Assembly: GCA_036501535.1 (NCBI GenBank)
Contig: DASYAE010000021.1
Coordinates: 62,001-126,000 of the forward strand
From: DASYAE01 sp036501535
Lineage (GTDB): Bacteria; Actinomycetota; Actinomycetes; Streptomycetales; Catenulisporaceae
Direction of reading: 5' to 3'
Length of the DNA stretch: 64,000 nt
In this document: piece by piece, positions 1 through 8,701 of the stretch
Position numbering within the stretch: the first letter of the stretch is position 1
How the letters are laid out: each line of letters begins with the position of its first letter
The notes under the pieces: generated by a model
Databases searched by the model: none
Told to the model about the DNA's origin: nothing
What the model saw: only the letters and a program-made list of their open reading frames with translations
Program-made: the position numbers and the translations under genes

Positions 1-1
1 C

Positions 2-202
2 GCCGGCGGCCCGCTCGCCGTCCCCGGCGAGGGCGAGCCGCGGATCCTGCTGTGCGTCGGCGGCGAGGCCGAGATCACGGCGGGCGGCCGGCGGCTTGCG
101 CTGACGCGCGGCCGGTCCTGCTTCCTGGGCGCCGACGATCCGGCCGCGACGCTCACCGGCGAGGCCTCCTTGTTCCTCGCCGCGCCGGGGGCGGTCGGCT
201 AG
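2..202 (+). CDS. manA: Mannose-6-phosphate isomerase, C-terminal end (partial)
   Basis: Only the last 66 residues are inside the window; the gene enters from the left edge. The visible part has the look of the C-terminal cupin-like barrel of type I phosphomannose isomerases: a PRILLCVGGEAEI strand, a turn-strand pair around AGGRRLALTRG, then SCFLGADDP and a closing hydrophobic strand SLFLAAPG before the TAG stop. The enzyme interconverts mannose-6-phosphate and fructose-6-phosphate in the cytoplasm and feeds GDP-mannose synthesis. The catalytic metal site lies in the missing N-terminal part, so the assignment rests on the tail only. A sugar-binding cupin of another kind is possible. Confidence 0.6.
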   Translation, partial: AGGPLAVPGEGEPRILLCVGGEAEITAGGRRLALTRGRSCFLGADDPAATLTGEASLFLAAPGAVG

Positions 203-240
203 GGCCGGCGCTCGCGTACGAGTGCGTATGGAGGTGGGGC

Positions 241-1194
241 GTGACCGGAGAGCTGAACGTCGGACGCAATGCGGGAAACATCTCCACCGGCGCCCACACG
301 ACGAACACCATCAACGAGATCACGCTGCCGGACGGCGGGCTGCGCACGGCCGAGCAGGTTGCGTACTCCTCACGGGTGTCCGAGCTGGGTCCGCACACGG
401 CCGGACGTCTGTTCGTCGGACGCGAGGACGAACTGACCGAACTCGAGGCAGCCCTCGCCGACGGCGCCGCGGTGATCACCACCGGGCTCGGCGGGGTCGG
501 CAAATCCACCCTCGCCCACCGCTTCGCCGAGGTGCACCGCGAGCGGTACAACCCGATCTGGTGGATCGACGCCGAGGATCCGGACGAGATCGAAGCCGGC
601 CTTGCCGCGCTGGCCCGGCGCCTGTACCCGGATCTGGCGGTGTTGCCCGATCCGGATGCCGCAGCCTGGGGCCGCGCGTGGCTCGCCGGTCACGACGGCT
701 GGCTGTTGGTCCTGGATAACGCCGCCGACCCCGCCCACGTCGCCAGCCTGGTCGGCTCTGCACGCGGTGGGCACGTCCTGCTGACCAGCAGGCTGACGAC
801 CGGTTGGGAGGAGTTGGCCGCGTCCGTGCCGCTCAGGGTCCTGACCCCGCAGCAGGCACTCGACCTCATGCGGCGCGCGACCGGCAGGACGGACCTGCTC
901 GACGGCGCCACGCAGCTGTGTGAGGCACTCGGGTACCTACCACTGGCGGTGCGCATGGCTGCGGCCTATATGCGTGAGAACACTGTGACAGCCGCCGCGT
1001 ATCTGGCCCGGCTGACCAGTCCAGGCGGTCAGGTTCTGGCGTGGACGCCGACGACTGGGGACCCGGTGGGGGATTTGGGGCAGGCGATCCCGCTGTATGA
1101 GCAGACCCTCACCGCGTGCGAGCGGATCTTGGGCCCAGACCACCCAACCACACGCATCGTCCGGAAAAACCTGCGTCGGGCCAGCTCGACCTGA
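241..1194 (+). CDS. NB-ARC ATPase with a single C-terminal TPR, probably internally deleted
   Basis: 317 residues from GTG 241, chosen because GGAGG lies at 230-234, six bases upstream. Residues 81-90 form a P-loop (TGLGGVGKST). A Walker B-like strand WLLVLDNAAD, an LLTSR sensor motif and a GYLPLAVR (GxP-type) motif near residue 231 complete an NB-ARC/STAND ATPase core. About 30 residues further on the chain jumps to one kinesin-light-chain-type TPR (AIPLYEQTLTACERILGPDH) and stops. Relatives normally carry a winged-helix and many such TPRs and run well over 600 residues, so this looks like an in-frame internal deletion. Such proteins act as signal-responsive cytoplasmic switches; the trigger is unknown. 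Codon use is like the neighbours. Confidence 0.7.
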   Translation: MTGELNVGRNAGNISTGAHTTNTINEITLPDGGLRTAEQVAYSSRVSELGPHTAGRLFVGREDELTELEAALADGAAVITTGLGGVGKSTLAHRFAEVHRERYNPIWWIDAEDPDEIEAGLAALARRLYPDLAVLPDPDAAAWGRAWLAGHDGWLLVLDNAADPAHVASLVGSARGGHVLLTSRLTTGWEELAASVPLRVLTPQQALDLMRRATGRTDLLDGATQLCEALGYLPLAVRMAAAYMRENTVTAAAYLARLTSPGGQVLAWTPTTGDPVGDLGQAIPLYEQTLTACERILGPDHPTTRIVRKNLRRASST

Positions 1195-1329
1195 GTTCTT
1201 ACCGCTCCGACAGCCTCCCGTGCTTCGCGGTCATCGGGGCAGCGTCCCAACTGGTAGCCATCGCCTACGAAACCGGCCTCGTCACCCCCGGAATGCTCTG
1301 ACGTCCTCGATCCGCGCGAGCCGTCAGGG

Positions 1330-2196
1330 TCAGGCCACGTGCTCCAACGCCACCAGCGCCGCCCGTGCGGCCTCGGGACTTGCAGGCAGCAGCGGCAGGC
1401 GGACGGATGCGCTGGGGATGCGGCCCTGTGCGTGGAGCACGGCTTTGATGACCGTGGGGTTGGGCTCGGCGAACAGCGCGGCGCTCATCGGGGCCAGGCT
1501 GCGGCCGAGGTCGCGGCCGCGCGCTACGTCGCCGGTCCGCCAGGCCTCGGCGAGCTCCGCGAATCGCGCCGTGGCGAAATGCGCCGAGGCGAGGATGCCG
1601 CCTTGCGCGCCGAGCGCCAACATCGGCGAGACGAACAGGTCGTCGCCGCACAGGACGGCGAAGTCGGCCAGCGGGTCGGCCAGCAGCGCGACGGCGTCCG
1701 CGTCGACTCCGCCGGGTGCGTACTTGACCCCGATCACCCGCGGGATCTCGGCCAGGCGTCGCAGGGAGCTGACCGATAGCTGCTGGCCTGTTCGATGGGG
1801 GACGTGGTAGGCGACCAGTGGCACCGGACTGGCTGCGGCGAGCGCCGTGAAGTGTGCGACGACGCCGGCCTCACCGGGACGGACGAACGCCGGCACCGTG
1901 CAGAGCGCTGCGGTCACCCCCGGGTGATCACACAGCATGTCCAAGGCCTGATGGCTGCTCGCGCCGACCAGAAGCGGCGCCTCGCGCGCGCTGCACACCT
2001 TCGCGATCACGTCCACGACTCCGGCCTGCTCGTCGATGTCCAATGACGCCGGTTCGCCTGTGGTGCCGAGCGCCACGATGCCCACCGCGCCTGCGTCCAG
2101 CACCTCCTCAGCCAGTGTTGTCAGCGCGCTGAAGTCCACTGCGCCGTCTGCGTCGAAGGGAGTGATTAATGGCACAAACACACCGGTAAGCATCAT
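1330..2196 (-). CDS. DapA-family aldolase (dihydrodipicolinate synthase/N-acetylneuraminate lyase superfamily)
   Basis: 288 residues. ATG 2196 is preferred over an upstream TTG because GGAGG sits eight bases before it. The TIM-barrel family signatures are present: GTTGEP (T45, T46), Tyr130 in YHVPHRT (usually YNVP.RT) and the Schiff-base lysine K158 in GVKYAPGG (usually GIKDASGD). The fold and Schiff-base chemistry are therefore kept. The altered residues after the lysine and the divergent LysR gene, rather than a dap operon, suggest either a secondary dihydrodipicolinate synthase or an aldolase acting on another keto-acid. It is transcribed away from the LysR gene at 2268 across a 71-bp shared promoter region, so that regulator is the likely controller. 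Confidence 0.8.
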   Translation of the reverse strand: MMLTGVFVPLITPFDADGAVDFSALTTLAEEVLDAGAVGIVALGTTGEPASLDIDEQAGVVDVIAKVCSAREAPLLVGASSHQALDMLCDHPGVTAALCTVPAFVRPGEAGVVAHFTALAAASPVPLVAYHVPHRTGQQLSVSSLRRLAEIPRVIGVKYAPGGVDADAVALLADPLADFAVLCGDDLFVSPMLALGAQGGILASAHFATARFAELAEAWRTGDVARGRDLGRSLAPMSAALFAEPNPTVIKAVLHAQGRIPSASVRLPLLPASPEAARAALVALEHVA

Positions 2197-2255
2197 GACT
2201 CCAGCCTCCGGCAATGCAGACCGTTAGGTCGAGTTCGCATTTCTATCGGCCATCG

Positions 2256-2267
2256 TAAGATGTACTA
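2256..2267 (+). promoter_or_regulatory. -10 element for leaderless lysR-type gene
   Basis: TAAGAT at 2256-2261 ends six bases before ATG 2268 and there is no ribosome binding site, so the transcript probably starts at or next to the start codon. Confidence 0.5.
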
Positions 2268-3206
2268 ATGCTCGACGTGCGTCGCCTCCGTCTCCTGTAC
2301 GACCTCTCTCGCCTCGGCACGATCGCCGCCGTCGCGCAGGCGCATACTTATACGCCCTCGGCGGTCTCTCAACAGCTGGCCGCACTCGAACGCGAGGCGG
2401 GCGTCGCGCTGCTGGAGCACACCGGACGGCGCGTCAGCCTCACCGCTGCCGGACGCGTCGTGGCCCAGCACGCCGAGGCCGTCCTCGCGGCGCTGGAGGA
2501 GACCTCGGCCGCGCTCGAAGCCATGACGACCGAGCCCGCCGGTCAGCTGCGTATCGGCGCGTTCCCAACCGCGGTACGCACGCTCCTGCCGGCGACGCTT
2601 GTCTCGCTGGGGCGCCGACACCCCCGGCTCGAGCTGGAGGTGACCGAACTCGATCCGCTCGCGGTGCCGGCCGCGCTGCACGAACGGCGGCTCGATATCG
2701 GACTTCTCAACGACTACGACGTCGTGCCTATCGAACCTGAGCCCGCGTTAGACACCGTGCCGCTGCTCGACGAGACAGTTTTCCTCGCGGTGCCCGACCG
2801 CACGCAGATCATCAAGCTCATCAAGCACAGTGCCGCTGAACCCACCGACCCCTCCGACACCGACCCGCTGCGAGCCGTCCGCGACGCGGACTGGATCCTG
2901 GCCGGCCCCGACACGCTCTGCCACACCATGACGCTGCATGTCTGCCGCATCGCCGGCTTCACGCCCCACGCACGGCACCATGCCGACGACTTCGCCACCG
3001 TGCTCGCCCTCGTCGCGGCCGACCAAGGGGTCTCGCTCGTGCCGCAGCTCGCCGCCGCGCAGCCGCCCGCGGGAGTCCGCCTCATCCCGATCGCCACGCG
3101 TCGACGCACCCGCATCGCTTACCGCCGCGGCACCGCCGCGCACCCGGCCATCACCGCGTTCGTCGCCGCGATCCGGGAGGCGGCCGCCGCGCTCAGCGGT
3201 CCTTGA
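2268..3206 (+). CDS. LysR-family transcriptional regulator
   Basis: 312 residues. The N-terminal 60 residues are a winged helix-turn-helix of LysR type (DVRRLRLLYDLSRLGTIAAV, then YTPSAVSQQLAALEREAG), followed by a linker helix and a periplasmic-binding-protein-like effector domain (from about residue 90) ending in short Ala-rich helices. It should bind the short intergenic region shared with the DapA-family gene and respond to a small metabolite, possibly the substrate or product of that enzyme. The start codon is ATG 2268 with a leaderless-type -10. Its 3' end overlaps the convergent pentapeptide-repeat gene by 14 bases. Confidence 0.9.
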   Translation: MLDVRRLRLLYDLSRLGTIAAVAQAHTYTPSAVSQQLAALEREAGVALLEHTGRRVSLTAAGRVVAQHAEAVLAALEETSAALEAMTTEPAGQLRIGAFPTAVRTLLPATLVSLGRRHPRLELEVTELDPLAVPAALHERRLDIGLLNDYDVVPIEPEPALDTVPLLDETVFLAVPDRTQIIKLIKHSAAEPTDPSDTDPLRAVRDADWILAGPDTLCHTMTLHVCRIAGFTPHARHHADDFATVLALVAADQGVSLVPQLAAAQPPAGVRLIPIATRRRTRIAYRRGTAAHPAITAFVAAIREAAAALSGP

Positions 3207-3846
3207 CCGTGATGCCGAGCACGTCGGCCAGCATCGGCGCGAGATCCAGCAGCTGGGGGGTGCTGATGATCGCGCCGCGCAGCGCGTCGAAGCCGTCGAC
3301 GATGTTCAGGCTCCCGGCTCCGCGCAGGTCGACCTTCTTCATCTGCGCCTTGCCGAACCGCACCTTGTCGAGCGTCGTGCCGGGGAAGGTCACACCGGTC
3401 AGCGTGGCGCCGCCGAAGTCGACGTCGCGCATGACGCAGTCCACGAACGCGACATCCCGCAGCGTGCTCGTGCGCAGGTTGACCGAGTCGAACTTGCAGT
3501 TGAAGAACGTCGTCGCGCGCAGTTGGGCGCTGTAGGCCTCCAGGCCGGCCAGCACGCTGCCGACGATCTCGGCGTCGAACCACTCGCTCTCGGCCAGGTC
3601 CGTCCCGACCCAGCGCGCCGAGTGCAGCCACACGTCGTTGAACCGGGTCCGGCGCAAGCGTCCCGCGGTGAAGACCGGCGCCGAGAACGCGCACTCGGTG
3701 AAGCGGGAGCCGCCGCCGTCCGCCTCGTCGAACGCGGTCCCGTCGAAGTGCAGCGAGTCGTAGCTGCCCTCCCGGTCGAGCCGGCCCTCGAACGGCTGCA
3801 GGTAGCAGGCGTAGGGCAGGTCGTCGAGTTCGCGCGGCTTGGGCAT
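3193..3846 (-). CDS. Pentapeptide-repeat protein
   Basis: 217 residues from ATG 3846. From about residue 45 to 175 the chain shows the five-residue periodicity of pentapeptide-repeat right-handed beta-helices, for example FNCKFDSVNLRTSTL and VDFGGATLTGVTFPGTTLDK, with F or L at the central position of each turn. A short C-terminal helical part follows. It begins five bases after the ctaA stop on the same strand, so it is probably the last gene of the ABC-ctaA operon. No function can be read from the repeats; family members range from gyrase-binding DNA mimics to unknown scaffolds. No signal peptide or membrane segment is evident. Confidence 0.75.
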   Translation of the reverse strand: MPKPRELDDLPYACYLQPFEGRLDREGSYDSLHFDGTAFDEADGGGSRFTECAFSAPVFTAGRLRRTRFNDVWLHSARWVGTDLAESEWFDAEIVGSVLAGLEAYSAQLRATTFFNCKFDSVNLRTSTLRDVAFVDCVMRDVDFGGATLTGVTFPGTTLDKVRFGKAQMKKVDLRGAGSLNIVDGFDALRGAIISTPQLLDLAPMLADVLGITVKDR

Positions 3847-3851
3847 CGGGT

Positions 3852-4880
3852 TCAGACCTCTCGCACCTGCGCCGCGCGCGGCCGCTCGCGCAGCGACGTC
3901 ATCACCCGCCACGCGGCCGCCCAGGTCAGGCACGCGCCCGCCATATGGAGCAGGACGAGCCACGCGGGCAGCCCGGTGAAGTACTGCGTATAGCCGATCG
4001 CGGCCTGAATCACGAGGACCGCGAACATGTCCCGCACCGCGCGGACCGCCGCCGGCCGGGCGTCCACGGCCCGCAGCGCGAACCACAGCGCGACGGTCAG
4101 GCCGACCACGATGAACACCAGGTCCGCGTGGGTCTGCGTGATGTCGACCGGGTTGAACGGCAGCCGCTTCGTCGCGTCCGCGGAGCCCGAGTGCGGCCCG
4201 GTGCCGGTCACCATCGTGCCGACCACGATGACCGCGCCGGTGGCCGCGACCAGCAGCCGGCTGAGCCAGGCCAGCTCCCGGCGCACCAGCAGCGCGGCCG
4301 GGCCGTCGCCCTCGCGGCTGCGGGTCCACAGCATCCACGAGATCGCGATCATGCCGACGGACACGCAGAAGTGCACGGCGACGACGGCCGGCGCCAGGTC
4401 GGTGCGCACCGCTATGCCGCCGATCACGGCCTGCAGCGCCACGCCGCCGAACAGCACCCACGACAGCTTGACCGGCACCGGCCGGCGCGGCCGCTGCCGC
4501 ATCGAGGCGACTATCGCCGCGCCGACCGCGACGCAGACCGCGTAGGTCAGCAGGCGGTTCGAGAACTCGATCAGCGCGTGGTAGCCGAGCGAGGGGACCG
4601 GCACCAGCGAGCCCGCGGTGCACTCCGGCCAGGTCGGGCAGCCGAGCCCCGAGTCGGTCAGCCGGACCGCGCCGCCGGTCACCACGATCAGGGTGTTGGC
4701 GACCAGTGCGCCGAAGCAGGCCGCTTGCACGGTCCGCTCCGACGGCCGGCCGAGCAGCCTGCGGATCAGCGCCTGCCAGGATCGGGGCTGCGGCGCCTGC
4801 GCCGGAACGGATGGCGCGGTCGCGGTCACTGCCGGCCCGGCCGCCGCCTCGGCCTGCGTCTCGGTCTTCGAACCCGGCAC
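3852..4880 (-). CDS. ctaA: Heme A synthase (COX15/CtaA family)
   Basis: 342 residues, about eight membrane helices. It oxidises heme O to heme A for aa3-type cytochrome oxidase. Supporting features are the paired external cysteines in GLGCPTWPEC, which belong to the CtaA disulfide type, and four membrane histidines in the expected helices (HALIEFSNR, VAVHFCVS, TQTHADLVF, LLHMAGA). I place the start at GTG 4880, just beyond the upstream permease stop at 4889 and inside its downstream GGGAGTAGGGG. The first 30 residues are polar and Ala/Pro-rich. An ABC-2 exporter directly upstream of ctaA is a common actinobacterial order. ctaB is not in the window. Confidence 0.93.
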   Translation of the reverse strand: MPGSKTETQAEAAAGPAVTATAPSVPAQAPQPRSWQALIRRLLGRPSERTVQAACFGALVANTLIVVTGGAVRLTDSGLGCPTWPECTAGSLVPVPSLGYHALIEFSNRLLTYAVCVAVGAAIVASMRQRPRRPVPVKLSWVLFGGVALQAVIGGIAVRTDLAPAVVAVHFCVSVGMIAISWMLWTRSREGDGPAALLVRRELAWLSRLLVAATGAVIVVGTMVTGTGPHSGSADATKRLPFNPVDITQTHADLVFIVVGLTVALWFALRAVDARPAAVRAVRDMFAVLVIQAAIGYTQYFTGLPAWLVLLHMAGACLTWAAAWRVMTSLRERPRAAQVREV

Positions 4881-4888
4881 TGCCGCCC

Positions 4889-5875
4889 CTACTCCCACTT
4901 GAAGGTCTTCGCCGCCGCCGCGATCGCGACCACGGCCCAGCCGGCCAGGATCCCCACCGGCGTCCACGGCATCGCCGAGCCCTGCTGCAGCACGTCGCGC
5001 AGGCCGGTGGTCAGCGCGCCGATCGGCAGCCACTGCAGCGCCGACGCGGCGCCGGGCCCGAACTTGTCCAGCGGCACCACCACGCCGCCGGCCGCCAGGA
5101 ACACCAGGAACACGAAGTTGGCCAGCGCGAGCGTCGCCTCCGCCCGCAGCGAGCCGGCCAGCAGCAGCGCCAGCCCGCTGAACGCGGCCGTGCCCAGCGC
5201 GAGGAGCACCAGCACCGCGAGCGGCGAGCCGTGCGGCTTCCAGCCCATCGCCAGCGCGATCACGACCAGCAGCGCCATCTGCACGCACTCGACGGCGAGG
5301 ATCGACAGCGACTTGCCGACCATCAGGCCCCAGCGCGGCAGCGGCGTCGTGCCCAGCCGCTTGAGCACGCCGTACCGCCGCTCGAAGCCGGTGGCGATCG
5401 CCTGGCTGGTGAACGCGGTGGACAGCACCGCCGCGCCGATGATGCCGGGCGCGTAATAGTCGATCCGGGTGGTGCCCGCGGGCACCGTGCCGAGCGGCTC
5501 GGCGCTGAACGCGATCAGCAGCAGCGCCGGGATCACGATCGCCAGCAGCACCTGCTCCGCGTTGCGCAGCAGCAGCCGGGTCTCCAGCCGGGCCTGGGCC
5601 AGCACCATCGCGGCCGGCCCGGCCGGTCGCGGGTCGGGTGCGAACGCGCCCGGCCGGCTCAGCGCCCCCGATTGGCTCAACGCGCGCGGTCGGCCGGCCG
5701 TCCCGCGGAGGCTGGCTTTGGCCCCGGTGGCGGCACCGGCACCGGCACCAGCTGCGGCTGCGACTTCGGCTCCAGCGGCTTCGACCCCGGCTCCGGCTTC
5801 AGCGGCGGCGTCCGCCGCCTCGCCGCTCGGTGCCGCGCCTGCGCTCAACGCCCCTACTCCGGTTCCGGCGCTCAC
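4889..5875 (-). CDS. ABC-2 type transporter permease
   Basis: 328 residues. An unusual N-terminal extension of about 85 residues is almost pure Ala/Gly/Pro, probably disordered and cytoplasmic. Six hydrophobic segments follow (for example VLLAIVIPALLLIAF and LAVLVLLALGTAAFSGLALLL), giving the ABC-2 membrane fold of drug/lipid exporters. GTG 5875 overlaps the stop of the ATPase gene by four bases (GTGA), so the two are translationally coupled and form one transporter. Substrate unknown; position before ctaA hints at a link to heme or respiratory assembly, which is inference from context only. The long Ala/Gly tract could mean the true start lies further in, but the coupling argues for this one. 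Confidence 0.88.
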   Translation of the reverse strand: MSAGTGVGALSAGAAPSGEAADAAAEAGAGVEAAGAEVAAAAGAGAGAATGAKASLRGTAGRPRALSQSGALSRPGAFAPDPRPAGPAAMVLAQARLETRLLLRNAEQVLLAIVIPALLLIAFSAEPLGTVPAGTTRIDYYAPGIIGAAVLSTAFTSQAIATGFERRYGVLKRLGTTPLPRWGLMVGKSLSILAVECVQMALLVVIALAMGWKPHGSPLAVLVLLALGTAAFSGLALLLAGSLRAEATLALANFVFLVFLAAGGVVVPLDKFGPGAASALQWLPIGALTTGLRDVLQQGSAMPWTPVGILAGWAVVAIAAAAKTFKWE

Positions 5876-6819
5876 CGCAGCCCCCTTCCGGTCAGGTCGA
5901 GGAACACGTCCTCCAGGCTGCGCTGCTCGATCGCCAGATTACGCGGCATGATGCCGAGGCCCGCGCACCACGCGGTCGTCGCGGCGAGCGTGTCCGGCGT
6001 GATCTCGCCGCCGACCCGGTAGCTGCCCGGCGCGACCTCTTCGGCCCGGCAGCCGGGTGCCACGGCCAGCTCGAGCGCGGTCAGGTCCAGCCCGGCCGGC
6101 GCGTCGAAGCGGATCGAGTCCGGTTCCGTGTCGCCGCCGGCAGCTGCGGCGCCGGCCAGCCGCTGCGGCGAGTCGCAGGCCACGACCTTGCCGGCATCGA
6201 TGATCGCGACCTGGTCGGCCAGTCGCTCGGCCTCGTCCAGCAGGTGCGTGGTGAGCACGATCGTCACCCCGTCCGCGCGCAGCTGCTCGATCAGCTCCCA
6301 GGTCGCGTGCCGGGCCTGCACGTCGAGCCCGGCGGTCGGCTCGTCCAGGAAGACCAGTTCGGGGCGGCCCACCACGGCCAGGGCCAGCGAGAGGCGCTGC
6401 TGCTGCCCGCCGGAGAGCCGCCGGTACGGAGTCTTGCCGCAGGAGCCGAGGCCGAGCCGCTCGATCAGCTCGGCCGAATCGAGCGGATCGGCATAGAGCG
6501 AGGCGATGTGCTTGAGCATCTCGGTGGCGCGGACCGCCGGATAGATCCCGCCGGACTGGAGCATCACGCCGATCCGCGGCCGCAGCGCCGCCGCCTCGGA
6601 CCGCGGGTCGAGGCCCAGCACGCGGACCGTGCCGCCGTCCGGCGTGCGGTACCCTTCGCAGCACTCGATCGTCGAGGTCTTCCCGGCCCCGTTCGGGCCG
6701 AGCACCGCGGTCAGCGAGCCGCGCTCGACCCGCAGGTCGAGACCCTCGACCGCGGTCTTCGCGCCGTAGCGCTTGACCAGGCCGGCGATCTCCACCGCGG
6801 GCGCCTGTCCTGCTTGCAT
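5872..6819 (-). CDS. ABC transporter ATP-binding protein
   Basis: 315 residues. Walker A GPNGAGKTS at 41-49, signature LSGGQQQRLSLAL, Walker B LVFLDEPTAGLD and a switch histidine in LTTHLLDEAERL are all intact, so this is an active ATPase of the ABC-2 exporter (DrrA/CcmA-like) class with a C-terminal regulatory stretch of about 100 residues. The start at 6819 is chosen because TACACT ends seven bases upstream, giving a leaderless mRNA; an in-frame codon 39 bases further up has no support. It heads the operon ATPase-permease-ctaA-pentapeptide protein. Confidence 0.92.
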   Translation of the reverse strand: MQAGQAPAVEIAGLVKRYGAKTAVEGLDLRVERGSLTAVLGPNGAGKTSTIECCEGYRTPDGGTVRVLGLDPRSEAAALRPRIGVMLQSGGIYPAVRATEMLKHIASLYADPLDSAELIERLGLGSCGKTPYRRLSGGQQQRLSLALAVVGRPELVFLDEPTAGLDVQARHATWELIEQLRADGVTIVLTTHLLDEAERLADQVAIIDAGKVVACDSPQRLAGAAAAGGDTEPDSIRFDAPAGLDLTALELAVAPGCRAEEVAPGSYRVGGEITPDTLAATTAWCAGLGIMPRNLAIEQRSLEDVFLDLTGRGLR

Positions 6820-6832
6820 GAGCAGAAGTGTA
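6820..6832 (-). promoter_or_regulatory. -10 element for the ABC/ctaA operon
   Basis: Reading the minus strand, TACACT (6832-6827) lies seven bases before ATG 6819. It marks a leaderless start and decides the choice of start codon for the ATPase gene. Confidence 0.5.
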
Positions 6833-6929
6833 CGGAGCGACCCCGGGTCTTCCGGCACGCGGGTCCGATGGCCGATGTCACACTTCCGGCGCCGCAGCCG
6901 GTGTCAGAGCACCGCCCCGGGCCCGCGAT

Positions 6930-8597
6930 TCAGCGCTTGGCGGCGGTGTGCTTCGGGACGGTGTGGCTCGGGATCTGGCGCAGCACGAAGAAACCGTCCT
7001 GTGCGAAGACGACCTCGTACGCCGCGCCCGGATGCGCATGTGCGGCCCGGGTCAGTGCGCCGGCCGACGTGTCCGGGGTGTTTGCGGCGCCGTCCTGTTG
7101 GTCGTAAGCAATCCACGGCGGCGCGGTCCCGTCCGGCATCCCGACCCAGTACATCGTGTCGTGCGCCGCGAGCCCCGGGAACAGCCGGCTCGAGGCCTCG
7201 ACCGTCACCCCGTGCGGCACTGCCGCGTATGCGGCTTTCAGCCCGGAGATCCGCGAGTCCATCGGCTGCGGGTCGGGCCAGGTGCGGAAGGCGCCGAGGC
7301 CGAAGTACGGGACCAGCGCGAGGGTCGCGGTCAGCGCCGCGAAGGCGCCGCCCTGATGCAGCAGCCGGCCGAGCGGCACCTCGGACCCGCGCAGCCGGCG
7401 CACGCCGTCCGCGGTCGCCAGGAACAGCAGCGGCATGATCACCAGGTTGTACTGGTACAGCGTCGAGAAGAATCCCGGGGTGCCGCTGGCGAGCCGGAAG
7501 GCCAGGTCGGGCACGGTCAGCAGGGCCAGCGGCGAGCGCAGCGCGACCAGGCCGGACGTCGCGACCAGCAGGAACAGCAGCAGGCCCTTGGCGCTGGTGT
7601 CGGTGGACAGGCCGTGCAGGACGGCGTTGGCCGAATTGCCGCCCCCATCCAGCGGATCGAGCCCGGCGAACACATAGCGGTGTTGCACCGAGTTGATCGC
7701 CGGGATGACCCATTTCATCAGCGCGAGCGAGCTGAGGCCGCCGAACACCGCCAGGCCGGCGCCGAGCCGCCGCGCGCCGTAGCAGAACATCGCGATGCCG
7801 AGCGGGGCCACCACCGCGGCGCCCATCTCCTCCTGCACGGCGACCAGGCACACGGCCCAGGCCGCCGCGGCCCAGAAGCGGTGCTGCGCCATCTTGCGCA
7901 GTGCCATGACCGTGAACAGCGGGGCGAACGCGACCTCGTGGAAGTCGGCGTCGATCGCGCCTATCACGCCGAAGGAGAGCCCGTACGCAAGCCCGACCGC
8001 GGCCCCGGCGGTCCGCCCGATCCAGTCCGCCGCGGTCATGGCCAGCGCGACCGCGGACGCGCCGACCAGCAGCGCCTGGCACACCAGCAGGGTCACCGGC
8101 GAGGGGAAGACCCGGAACACCGGGCCGACCACCGCGATCACCGGCGAGAAATGCCCGCCGAGCGCGTTCACGGTGGCCGGATCGAAATACACGTCCGGCG
8201 CGTGGAAAAACGAGTACTGACGGATCATCGCGGTGAACAGGCCGAGGTCGTAGAGCTGCGAGCCCTCGCGCTCGTACTTGGCGATCGAGTCGACCAGATA
8301 GACCACGGTCAGCGCCGCGCCCATCAGCCAGGCCTCGTAGCGCCGGGCCAGATGATCGCGCACCGCCTGCCTGGCGCCGCCGGCACCCCCGGATCCGCTC
8401 GACGCGCCGTCAGATTCTCCTAACCCTTCTGGCGCACTCGGCGCCTCGGCGCCGTCCGGGGCCTCTTCAGCGACGACCGGGTCCGCGGTCTCGTCCGGCG
8501 CCGGAACCGTCTCGGTGTCGAGGTCGGGACCATCCGCACGCTGCGGCGTTACGGTCGGGGACGTCGTCGTCTCGACCGCGGATATCTGGTCCGACAT
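6930..8597 (-). CDS. DUF2079 integral membrane protein
   Basis: 555 residues. A polar, acidic N-terminal tail of about 80 residues is followed by some ten hydrophobic segments. Family-typical motifs are SQLYDLGLFTAMIRQYSFFH and HFSPVIAVVGPVFRVFPSP near the first helices, a pattern of the DUF2079 membrane proteins, which resemble glycosyltransferase-C-fold enzymes. The C-terminal 120 residues form a soluble domain (ISGLKAAYAAVPHGVTVEAS). No catalytic function is established for the family. TAGCTT eight bases upstream of ATG 8597 suggests a leaderless transcript. It faces sufR divergently, a position recalled for Streptomyces homologues as well. Confidence 0.82.
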   Translation of the reverse strand: MSDQISAVETTTSPTVTPQRADGPDLDTETVPAPDETADPVVAEEAPDGAEAPSAPEGLGESDGASSGSGGAGGARQAVRDHLARRYEAWLMGAALTVVYLVDSIAKYEREGSQLYDLGLFTAMIRQYSFFHAPDVYFDPATVNALGGHFSPVIAVVGPVFRVFPSPVTLLVCQALLVGASAVALAMTAADWIGRTAGAAVGLAYGLSFGVIGAIDADFHEVAFAPLFTVMALRKMAQHRFWAAAAWAVCLVAVQEEMGAAVVAPLGIAMFCYGARRLGAGLAVFGGLSSLALMKWVIPAINSVQHRYVFAGLDPLDGGGNSANAVLHGLSTDTSAKGLLLFLLVATSGLVALRSPLALLTVPDLAFRLASGTPGFFSTLYQYNLVIMPLLFLATADGVRRLRGSEVPLGRLLHQGGAFAALTATLALVPYFGLGAFRTWPDPQPMDSRISGLKAAYAAVPHGVTVEASSRLFPGLAAHDTMYWVGMPDGTAPPWIAYDQQDGAANTPDTSAGALTRAAHAHPGAAYEVVFAQDGFFVLRQIPSHTVPKHTAAKR

Positions 8598-8611
8598 GAC
8601 AGATCAAGCTA
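8598..8611 (-). promoter_or_regulatory. -10 element for the DUF2079 gene
   Basis: On the minus strand TAGCTT (8611-8606) ends eight bases before ATG 8597, with no ribosome binding site. Confidence 0.4.
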
Positions 8612-8701
8612 CGGCATGACCCACCGTCAGGGCGTGTCAGCCACGGACCACCCCGACCCGCGGGCGCCTAGAGGCCAGCTTGGATCTTAGGCGACCCTTA
8701 G

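Noticed and set aside
1116..1301. 61-codon ORF after the NB-ARC gene
   Set aside because: Mostly overlaps the NB-ARC end in another frame; the remaining 35 residues show no motif.
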